DNA of 39,292 nucleotides from Geothermobacter hydrogeniphilus. GTDB taxonomy: Bacteria; Desulfobacterota; Desulfuromonadia; Desulfuromonadales; Geothermobacteraceae. Below are positions 33,188-39,292 of the stretch, piece by piece. The stretch spans positions 1-39,292 of the forward strand of contig NZ_PPFX01000040.1 of the NCBI RefSeq assembly GCF_002898515.1, in the 5' to 3' direction. Position numbers and translations under genes: made by a program. How positions within the stretch are numbered: position 1 is the first letter of the stretch; the number at the start of each line of letters is the position of its first letter. The notes under the pieces are model-generated. The model saw only the letters and a list, made by a program, of their open reading frames with translations. It was not told the origin of the DNA and did not search any database.

Positions 33188-34585
33188 TCAGACAATCGGC
33201 AGGCCTAGTCGGCGAGCGAGGGATCGCGCGGCCAGGCGCAGGCCGTCACTGATGCTCGGATAGACGTGGACGGTGGTGGTCAGTTGGCTGACATCGAGAC
33301 CGAAGCGTACCGCCAGGGTCGCTTCGTGAATGATGTCGGCGGCCCGCGGGGCCAGCATCTGGCAGCCGAGCACCCGCCCCGAGGGCCGTTCGGCGACCAG
33401 GATCACCCCGCCGCGGCGATCGCCCATCACATGTGCCTTGGGAACCTGGTCGAGATCGACATAGGCTTCCTCGACCTCGAGACCGCGGGCCCGGGCCTGC
33501 ACAGCGGTCAGACCGACGGTGGCGAATTCCGGATCGCAGAAAACCGCCATCGGCGTGTGGGTGTGGTCGATGCGGCAGTCCGCCCGCGGATCGAGAATGT
33601 TGTTGACGGCGACCAGCGCCTCTCGGGCTCCGGCCGGGGCGATCAGCGGTGGTCCGGTAACATCTCCAGCGGCCCAGATGCCCGTGGTGCTGGTGCGCAT
33701 CCCGGCATCGACCTTGATGAAACCATTCTCGTCGACCTCCACCCCCGCCCGGTCAAGACCGATATCTTCGGTTGCCGGCGCGGTGCCGACCGCCAGCATC
33801 AGCCGTTCGGCGCAGAGCCCGACCGGTGCTCCCCGAACCTTCGAGTAGAGACAGACCCCCTGCGGTCGTCCCTCGACCCGCTCGGTCTCAACCTCGGTCA
33901 TGATTTCAACTCCCTCACTATGCAGGATGTCAGCAAACATCCGGGTCAGGCGCGGGTCGAATTCATGCAGCAGGCTTTTCCCCCGTTCCAGAATGATGAC
34001 CTGGGTGCCGAAACGGGCGAACATCTGCCCCATTTCCAGGGCGATCACGCCGCCGCCGAGCATCAGTACCGACTGGGGAAAGTCGGGCAGATGCAGGGCA
34101 CTGTAGCTGGTCAGGTAATCGACCGTATCGAGACCGGGAAGGGGGAGCACCCGCGGCGCGCCGCCGACCGCGATGAGAATCTGGTCCGGTCGCACGATTT
34201 CAGCGCCGACCTGCAACGCCCGCGGAGAGAGAAACCGTCCATGACCGCGCAGCACCTCCAGCCCCGGGGTTTTTTCCAGTTCGTGCTGGTAATGAGTTTC
34301 GCGCAGGGTTTCCACCGCCCGCTGCTTGAGACGCATCAGGGTACTGCAGTCGGGCGGCCCGGCCTTGAGGTTCAGTCCCCAGGCTTCTCCGCGGCGCGCG
34401 GCGTGGTACATTTCAGCCTTGTCGATCAGGGTCTTGCTCGGAATGCATCCCCAGTTGACGCAGGTGCCGCCGAGGTGACTCTGTTCGATCATCAGCACCT
34501 TTCTGCCGGCGGCGGCAGCGCGACGGGCGGCGGCGAAGGCGGTGGTGCCGCTGCCGAGGATGGCGAGATCGGGGTGTCGGGACAT
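33188..34585 (-). CDS. MerA-like pyridine nucleotide-disulfide oxidoreductase
   Basis: 465-residue FAD enzyme of the dihydrolipoamide dehydrogenase/mercuric reductase family. It has an N-terminal FAD-binding motif (AILGSGTTAFAAA), the redox-active disulfide in GGTCVNWGCIPSK (Cys42, Cys47), an NAD(P)-binding GGGVIALEMGQMFARFG motif, and the second FAD motif GIWAAGDVTG. The C-terminal interface reads VHVYPSISDGLRLA: the HPTxxE active-site dyad of lipoamide dehydrogenase is absent and the segment resembles MerA. However, the N-terminal metal-binding domain and the C-terminal Cys pair of true MerA are also missing. The substrate is therefore unknown. Its start codon overlaps the acyl-CoA dehydrogenase stop by 1 bp (TGATG), so the two are coupled. 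Confidence 0.88.
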   Translation of the reverse strand: MSRHPDLAILGSGTTAFAAARRAAAAGRKVLMIEQSHLGGTCVNWGCIPSKTLIDKAEMYHAARRGEAWGLNLKAGPPDCSTLMRLKQRAVETLRETHYQHELEKTPGLEVLRGHGRFLSPRALQVGAEIVRPDQILIAVGGAPRVLPLPGLDTVDYLTSYSALHLPDFPQSVLMLGGGVIALEMGQMFARFGTQVIILERGKSLLHEFDPRLTRMFADILHSEGVEIMTEVETERVEGRPQGVCLYSKVRGAPVGLCAERLMLAVGTAPATEDIGLDRAGVEVDENGFIKVDAGMRTSTTGIWAAGDVTGPPLIAPAGAREALVAVNNILDPRADCRIDHTHTPMAVFCDPEFATVGLTAVQARARGLEVEEAYVDLDQVPKAHVMGDRRGGVILVAERPSGRVLGCQMLAPRAADIIHEATLAVRFGLDVSQLTTTVHVYPSISDGLRLAARSLARRLGLPIV

Positions 34586-36414
34586 CAGGCTTGCGGCTTT
34601 CTCCAGGTGCTGACGATGTTCTCTTCGAGCCAGGGGTAGCGGCCGTCGAGAACTTCGAGGGCCCGGTCATAGGCGAACTGGTCATCGTTGCGGTAAATCG
34701 CCCGATGCAGCACCCCGATGCGCCGCCGCGCCTGTCGGCAGAAGAGGTCGGCAACCGGTTCGCAACCACTCGGGCCGTGCAGCGAGGCGGCACGGGAGAG
34801 AACCGCGGTCATGGCGAACAGTTCGGCGCCGATATCAACCAGGCGGGCGAGAATCGCCTGCTTCTGCTGCAGTCCCCGGCGATAGAGCAGCATCATGTGG
34901 AACAGGTCGCGGGCCAGCATGCGGCTGCCATTGGCAACAAAACGGAGATGGCGCCCCAGCAGCCCCGGCATGGGCGGCGCCCCGGAGATGGTCAGGCGCG
35001 GCAGCCAGAGTTGCGGATACCAGCCGGCATAGAAAGCAGCGGCCCGGCCGAGGTTGATTTTGGCCGAGGTGGTCGACGCGCCGGCAATGCGCAGATGCGG
35101 ATCGAGGGCTTCGCGGGCGATGAAAAGGTGCATGATTTCGCTGGTGCCCTCGATGATGCGGTTGATGCGTGCGTCGCGCAGCATCCGTTCCACCGGCATC
35201 GGCAGTTCCCCCCGGCCGGCGAGCGAGTCGGCGGTCTCGTAGCCGCGCCCGCCGCGAATCTGCAGCAGGCTGTCGACCCCCCGCCACATCGCCTCGGTAC
35301 ACCAGAGCTTGGCCATCGCCGCTTCGAGGCGGATGTCGAGGTCGTCACGGTCGGCCATCGCCGAGGTCAGCCAGGTCAGGCTCTCGACGGCAAAGGTTTC
35401 GGCCGCCAGGGTAGCGATTTTGCCCGCCACCGCCTCGTGGCGGCCGATCGGCGCACCCCACTGCTCACGCTCGTTGGCCCACTGGCGGGCAATGGCGTTG
35501 GCCTGCTGCAGGACTCCACCGGCCGCCGCCGGCAGGGTCAGCCGGCCGGTGTTGAGGGTCTGCAGCGCCAGCCGCAGCCCCTGGCCGCGGCCGAGGACGA
35601 TATTGTCGTTCGGCACCCGGACATTCTCGAAACGCAGCAGTCCGTTCTGGACCCCCTTGATGCCCATGAAATCGCAGCGATGGGCAACACTGAGTCCCTC
35701 GCTGTTGCCTTCGACGATAAAGGCGGTGATTTCCGGATGGTCTGCCGACGGGTCGTTGCTGCGGGCCATGACGATCAGCAGGTCGGCGATCGGGCCGTTG
35801 GAAATCCACAGTTTTTGACCGTTGAGGGTCCATTCGGTGCCCTCGGCATTGAGAGTCGCGGTGGTGGCCATGCTCGACGGGTCGGAGCCGACATCCGGTT
35901 CGGTCAGGGCGAAGGCGCTGATGGCCCCCTTCGCCAGCCGCGGCAGGTATTTCCTTTTCTGTTCGTCGCTGCCGTACAGCTTGAGCGGCTGCGGTACGCC
36001 GATCGACTGGTGGGCCGAGAGCAACACCGCGGTCGAGGCGCAGTGGCTGGCGATAAGCTGCACGATGCGGTTGTAGTTGACCTGCGAAAGGCCGAGACCG
36101 CCGTATTCGGTCGGCAGCTTGATGCCGAACAGGCCCATTTTCGCCAGACCGGCGATCACCTTTTTCGGGATCTTCTTCTCCCGGTCGATACGGTCGGCGT
36201 CGACCTCCCGCTCCAGAAAGGAACGCAATTCGGCCAGGAGCTTATCACCGGCTTCCCGGTCTTCCGCCGACTGCTCGGGAAAGGGGAAAACCAGCTCCAG
36301 CGGCAACCGTCCCATGAACAGTTCGCCGACGAAGCTCGGCTTGCGCCACTCGGTCTCACGGGCCGCCTCGGCTACTTCAAAGGCGCGTTGTTCGTCTGTG
36401 TTGTTGTCCATCAT
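34585..36414 (-). CDS. Acyl-CoA dehydrogenase, long-chain (VLCAD-like) type
   Basis: 609-residue flavoprotein that introduces the alpha-beta double bond in fatty acyl-CoA. The ATG at 36414 follows GGAGG with 6-bp spacing; the longer frame to 36489 lacks support. The fold is recognisable: N-terminal helical domain (LFGIKLPTEYGGLGLSQVNY), FAD-contact ALTEPDVGSDPSSM, the WISNGPIADLLIVMAR strand, catalytic-Glu region GGRGYE at ~390, and RINRIIEGTSEIM. The ~200-residue C-terminal extension is that of the very-long-chain subgroup. Electron-transfer flavoprotein genes are not in the window. It is coupled to the disulfide oxidoreductase gene, an uncommon pairing. Confidence 0.92.
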   Translation of the reverse strand: MMDNNTDEQRAFEVAEAARETEWRKPSFVGELFMGRLPLELVFPFPEQSAEDREAGDKLLAELRSFLEREVDADRIDREKKIPKKVIAGLAKMGLFGIKLPTEYGGLGLSQVNYNRIVQLIASHCASTAVLLSAHQSIGVPQPLKLYGSDEQKRKYLPRLAKGAISAFALTEPDVGSDPSSMATTATLNAEGTEWTLNGQKLWISNGPIADLLIVMARSNDPSADHPEITAFIVEGNSEGLSVAHRCDFMGIKGVQNGLLRFENVRVPNDNIVLGRGQGLRLALQTLNTGRLTLPAAAGGVLQQANAIARQWANEREQWGAPIGRHEAVAGKIATLAAETFAVESLTWLTSAMADRDDLDIRLEAAMAKLWCTEAMWRGVDSLLQIRGGRGYETADSLAGRGELPMPVERMLRDARINRIIEGTSEIMHLFIAREALDPHLRIAGASTTSAKINLGRAAAFYAGWYPQLWLPRLTISGAPPMPGLLGRHLRFVANGSRMLARDLFHMMLLYRRGLQQKQAILARLVDIGAELFAMTAVLSRAASLHGPSGCEPVADLFCRQARRRIGVLHRAIYRNDDQFAYDRALEVLDGRYPWLEENIVSTWRKPQA

Positions 36415-36502
36415 GCGAGTCCTCCGATCCGTCCTTTCCAAGGATAACAGGGAATGGGCGGCTCGCACGGAGGACGAGGGGAAGGGCAAACGGATCCGTC
36501 TA

Positions 36503-36681
36503 ACCCAAAGCCACCGGCTGTTTTGCGGACCGAGGGTGGCGGGACGGGTGGAGATGCGAGGCGCCGCGCCGCTTCGGGCGCAAACGTAGCCGAGCTACGT
36601 TGAGTACCGATGCGGTGAAGGTAACGAAGCAGATTCAGCCGTAACGACAGCCGAATCCCGAAATTGCCGGTGGATTTGGGT
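36503..36681. mobile_element. Inverted-repeat element (MITE-like) abutting the uvrB stop codon
   Basis: This 179-bp segment has terminal inverted repeats ACCCAAAGCCACCGGC (36503-36518) and the complement of ACCCAAATCCACCGGC (36666-36681), 15 of 16 matching. It is flanked on both sides by CTA (36500-36502 and 36682-36684), consistent with a 3-bp target duplication. A perfect internal hairpin with 8-bp arms lies at 36583-36601. It shares no obvious sequence with the 162-bp elements near the secretion operon. It fills most of the 267-bp gap between uvrB and the acyl-CoA dehydrogenase gene; no ORF of note lies in it. Confidence 0.75.
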
Positions 36682-38682
36682 CTAACCCAGCAACTCCAGT
36701 TCCCGTTTTTCCAGCACCAGCATGCGGTCACGCAGCTCAGCCGCCTTTTCGAATTCAAGATCGGCAGCGGCGGTCAACATCTCCTGCTTGAGCTGCTTGA
36801 TCTCCCTGCGCAGCCGCCGCGGATCGTTTCCGTAGCTCGCCAGCTCCTCGGCGGCCAGGGGCGGGGCGGGGTAATCCTGTTCGGCAATATCTTCGAGAAT
36901 GCTGCGCATGCCCTTTTTCACCGACTGCGGAGTGATGCCGTGCTCCCGGTTGTAGGCCAGCTGGGCGGCGCGGCGACGTTCAGTCTCATCGATGCAGGCG
37001 CGCATCGAGCGAGTGACGGTGTCAGCATACATGATCACCCGTCCGTCGACGTTGCGCGCGGCACGGCCGCAGGTCTGGATCAGCGAACGAGCCGAGCGCA
37101 GAAAGCCTTCTTTGTCGGCATCAAGGATGGCGACCAGGGCGACTTCGGGAATATCGAGACCCTCGCGTAACAGGTTGATGCCGATCAGCACGTCGAACCG
37201 CCCCTCGCGCAGATCGCGGATGATCTGCATCCGCTCCACGGTCTTGATGTCGGAATGGAGGTAGCGCACGCGGATGCCGAGTTCGTCGAGGTAGCCGGTC
37301 AGATCTTCGGCCATGCGCTTGGTCAGGGTGGTCGCCAGGATACGGTAGCCCTGTTCGACGGTCGTCCTTATCTCAGCGATCAGGTCGTCGACCTGTTCGC
37401 GAGCCGGCCGCACCTCGATCGGCGGGTCGACCAACCCGGTGGGGCGGACGATCTGCTCGACCACCACCCCTTGAGCCTGCTGCAGTTCGTAATCGGCCGG
37501 AGTGGCCGAGACATAGACGGTCTGGATGCTCTTGGCTTCGAACTCGCTGAACATCAGCGGCCGGTTGTCGAGCGCCGAGGGCAGGCGGAAGCCGTAGTTG
37601 ACCAGGGTTTCCTTGCGTGAACGGTCGCCGCGGTACATGGCGCCGACCTGGCTGACCGAGACGTGCGACTCGTCGATGAACATCAGCGCGTCGTCGGGAA
37701 AATAGTCAAACAGGGTCGCCGGAGCGGTGCCCGCCTCACGGCCATCGAGATAGCGGGAGTAGTTCTCGATCCCCTGACAGTAGCCCATCTCCTCCATCAT
37801 CTCGATGTCGAACAGGGTGCGCTGCTCGATGCGCTGCGCCTCCAGCAACTGGTTGTTGGCGCGGAAGAACTGGATGCGCTCCTGCAATTCATCCTGGATC
37901 AGCTTGATCGCCTTCTCGAGGGTCGGCCGGGTGGCGACGTAGTGGCTGGCGGGAAAGATGGCGGTCTGCTTGAGGCGGTCGATGACCTGGCCGCGCAGGG
38001 GGTCGATCTCGCTGATCGCCTCGACCTCGTCGCCGAAGAACTCGATCCGCAGCGCCCGCTCCTCTTCGTAGGCAGGAAAGACCTCAACCACGTCGCCGCG
38101 CACCCGGAAGGAGCCGCGATGGAAGTCGACGTCGTTGCGCTGGTACTGGGTTTCGACCAGCTTCTTCAGCAGCTCGTTGCGGTCCAGTTCCATCCCCTCT
38201 TCGAGCCGCACCAGCATGCCGTAGTAGGCCTCCGGCGAGCCGAGCCCGTAAATGCAGGAGACCGAGGCGACGATCAGCACGTCGCGGCGGGTCAGCAGCG
38301 AACGGGTGGCGCTGTGGCGCAGCTTGTCGATCTCCTCGTTGATGGCCGAATCCTTCTCGATGAAGGTATCGGTGACCGGCACGTAGGCCTCCGGCTGGTA
38401 GTAGTCGTAATAGGAAACGAAATACTCGACGGCATTTTTCGGGAACAACTCCTTGAACTCGCCGTAGAGCTGCGCCGCCAGGGTCTTGTTGTGGGCCAGC
38501 ACCAGGGTCGGCCGCTGCACCCGGGCGACCACATTGGCCATGGTGAAGGTCTTGCCCGAGCCGGTGACGCCGAGCAGCACCTGGTGCCGGTCGCCGCGCT
38601 TAAGCCCGGCGACCAGTTCGTCGATGGCCTGCGGCTGGTCGCCGCGCGGTTGATAGTCGGATATCAGTTCGAATCTTGCCAT
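36682..38682 (-). CDS. uvrB: UvrABC nucleotide excision repair subunit B
   Basis: DNA damage-recognition helicase of excision repair, 666 aa from the ATG at 38682 ([20 protein letters not shown]); the longer frame to 38724 is not conserved in type. Motifs in order: Walker [10 protein letters not shown] at 38-45, the beta-hairpin region [26 protein letters not shown], the DESH box in [10 protein letters not shown], the motif region [22 protein letters not shown], motif [11 protein letters not shown], and a C-terminal UvrC-binding UVR domain ([13 protein letters not shown]). The ribosome site is weak. Its TAG stop is read from the CTA that borders an inverted-repeat element. Confidence 0.98.
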   Translation of the reverse strand: MARFELISDYQPRGDQPQAIDELVAGLKRGDRHQVLLGVTGSGKTFTMANVVARVQRPTLVLAHNKTLAAQLYGEFKELFPKNAVEYFVSYYDYYQPEAYVPVTDTFIEKDSAINEEIDKLRHSATRSLLTRRDVLIVASVSCIYGLGSPEAYYGMLVRLEEGMELDRNELLKKLVETQYQRNDVDFHRGSFRVRGDVVEVFPAYEEERALRIEFFGDEVEAISEIDPLRGQVIDRLKQTAIFPASHYVATRPTLEKAIKLIQDELQERIQFFRANNQLLEAQRIEQRTLFDIEMMEEMGYCQGIENYSRYLDGREAGTAPATLFDYFPDDALMFIDESHVSVSQVGAMYRGDRSRKETLVNYGFRLPSALDNRPLMFSEFEAKSIQTVYVSATPADYELQQAQGVVVEQIVRPTGLVDPPIEVRPAREQVDDLIAEIRTTVEQGYRILATTLTKRMAEDLTGYLDELGIRVRYLHSDIKTVERMQIIRDLREGRFDVLIGINLLREGLDIPEVALVAILDADKEGFLRSARSLIQTCGRAARNVDGRVIMYADTVTRSMRACIDETERRRAAQLAYNREHGITPQSVKKGMRSILEDIAEQDYPAPPLAAEELASYGNDPRRLRREIKQLKQEMLTAAADLEFEKAAELRDRMLVLEKRELELLG

Positions 38683-38774
38683 AACGTGATCATTTAACCA
38701 CAACCGGGCGGGTTGCGTCAGCAATGGTGAACGGGGAATGTTCCGGCGAGCGGGAGGCTATCTGGCTGAAATCC

Positions 38775-38818
38775 TTGACATGGGGAGAAAAAACCGTTAC
38801 CAAGGGAACAATGGTAAC
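38775..38818 (+). promoter_or_regulatory. Putative promoter with a 7-bp inverted-repeat operator
   Basis: TTGACA at 38775-38780 is a consensus -35; a poor -10 (TACCAA) lies 17 bp on. Overlapping the -10 region is a perfect inverted repeat, GTTACCA (38796-38802) and TGGTAAC (38812-38818), with a 9-nt spacer, as in a dimeric repressor or activator site. Confidence 0.4.
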
Positions 38819-38830
38819 AGGGGGGGGATC

Positions 38831-38890
38831 ATGACACAGCACACACAAGCCGTCCGCGGAGCATTCCCAGCGGACGGCTTTTTGTTTTGA
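38831..38890 (+). other. 19-codon ORF or small RNA with built-in terminator
   Basis: An ATG preceded by a run of eight G bases opens MTQHTQAVRGAFPADGFLF and ends at TGA 38888-38890. The second half of this frame is the intrinsic terminator hairpin itself, so the unit is either a tiny leader peptide gene or, equally likely, a non-coding transcript of roughly 75-80 nt. It lies in the 357-bp stretch between uvrB and the last small gene, which otherwise holds only the promoter-like site described separately. Confidence 0.35.
38847..38887 (+). terminator. Intrinsic terminator
   Basis: A perfect 11-bp stem, AAGCCGTCCGC with GCGGACGGCTT, surrounds a 12-nt loop and runs straight into TTTGTTTT on the plus strand. 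It acts in the plus direction only, so it does not serve uvrB, which starts to the left on the other strand. Confidence 0.88.
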
Positions 38891-39039
38891 AGACGGCAGG
38901 CTCCGCCTCTGCGGGGCCTGCTGATCCTGGAACACAGCGCCGGTGTGACCTGTCAGCTGATTTGCACTTTTGTTCTGAGACGGCTGCACAGGTCTTTATC
39001 GGCTTGGTGCAGAATGTTCTGCCTAAGCCCTATAAGGCA

Positions 39040-39276
39040 ATGAACGGCATTAAATTGAAGAAGTACCTGCTTAGCGCAATGGTTGACTGTTTTCTCACAT
39101 ACTTTGGCATATGGATGTACGTTACCGGCAAGGTCCCTGTGAAAAACTTTGAAATCGGTTACGCCAAAATTGATAAATGGCAAGCAATACCAATGATTCT
39201 GGCTGGTGTAATACTGCTTGGCTACCATACTTACGATCTCAACTTTCGCAGACAGAAAAATCTGCTAACATATTGA
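39040..39276 (+). CDS. Small predicted membrane protein, unknown
   Basis: A 78-residue frame from the ATG at 39040 (MNGIKLKKYLLSAMVDCFLT onward) with two hydrophobic stretches: ~10-28 (LLSAMVDCFLTYFGIWMYV) and ~50-66 (IPMILAGVILLGY). Lys- and Arg-containing ends suggest both termini are cytoplasmic. It is not recognised. The frame is open back to 38887, so a longer product starting at GTG 39007 or earlier is possible; none has a strong ribosome site (TAAGG sits 2 bp before the ATG). The DNA is about 43% GC in the line counted, well below most of the window, which may reflect recent acquisition. Confidence 0.45.
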   Translation: MNGIKLKKYLLSAMVDCFLTYFGIWMYVTGKVPVKNFEIGYAKIDKWQAIPMILAGVILLGYHTYDLNFRRQKNLLTY

Positions 39277-39292
39277 AATAATAAAGCAAAAG

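Noticed and set aside
33188-34585. True mercuric reductase (MerA)
   Set aside because: No N-terminal heavy-metal domain, no C-terminal vicinal Cys pair, and no merR, merT or merP nearby.
1-39292. tRNA or rRNA genes
   Set aside because: No cloverleaf or conserved rRNA segment was recognised by eye on either strand; a covariance-model scan would be decisive.

Overview
The window looks like a chromosomal segment of a GC-rich, Gram-negative bacterium. The mix of genes (type I secretion of an RTX protein, a UbiD-type decarboxylase of the menaquinone kind, an acyl-CoA dehydrogenase, a chemotaxis receptor and 7-bp intergenic repeats) would fit Desulfuromonadales/Geobacter-like Desulfobacterota. That placement is inferred from gene content and base composition only; no rRNA or tRNA is visible to confirm it.

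Region 1 (1-11,730): the 3' part of a very large RTX (calcium-binding repeat) protein gene, open at the left edge. It is followed on the same strand by a complete type I secretion system: TolC-like outer-membrane protein, HlyB-like ABC transporter and HlyD-like adaptor. The RTX protein carries a 163-residue His/Asp/Arg-rich insert that splits one of its repeat modules, and a 171-bp tandem duplication. The secretion operon is bracketed by two 162-bp copies of a palindromic, MITE-like element with terminal inverted repeats and 5-bp target duplications.

Region 2 (11,730-17,983): a ComM/YifB-type AAA+ protein and an MgtC/SapB membrane protein, then a zinc-uptake locus. znuA is transcribed leftward and zur-znuC-znuB rightward from an 87-bp gap that holds a good Zur-box match lying on a promoter. 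A TauE/SafE-type permease follows on the opposite strand.

Region 3 (18,011-26,320, minus strand): a three-gene restriction-modification-like locus: a 1,067-aa adenine methyltransferase of type III (beta) motif order, an AlbA_2 (Schlafen-like)/GHKL-type ATP-binding protein, and a 1,030-aa SF2 helicase with a C-terminal PD-(D/E)xK-like nuclease motif. The central part of the methyltransferase, including its presumed target-recognition domain, is sharply AT-richer than its flanks. The AlbA_2 protein contains four in-frame 21-bp repeats. This is the best candidate for a less-described defence system.

Region 4 (26,436-39,292): housekeeping and signalling genes: tcdA, a TatD nuclease, a methyl-accepting chemotaxis protein, a UbiD-family decarboxylase, a LuxR-type receptor with an acyl-homoserine-lactone-like binding domain but no luxI nearby, a small unknown gene coupled to it, a MerA-like flavoprotein disulfide reductase overlapping a long-chain-type acyl-CoA dehydrogenase gene, and uvrB. 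A second, unrelated inverted-repeat element sits exactly against the uvrB stop codon. Between uvrB and the right edge lie a compact promoter/inverted-repeat/19-codon ORF/terminator unit and an AT-rich small membrane-protein gene.
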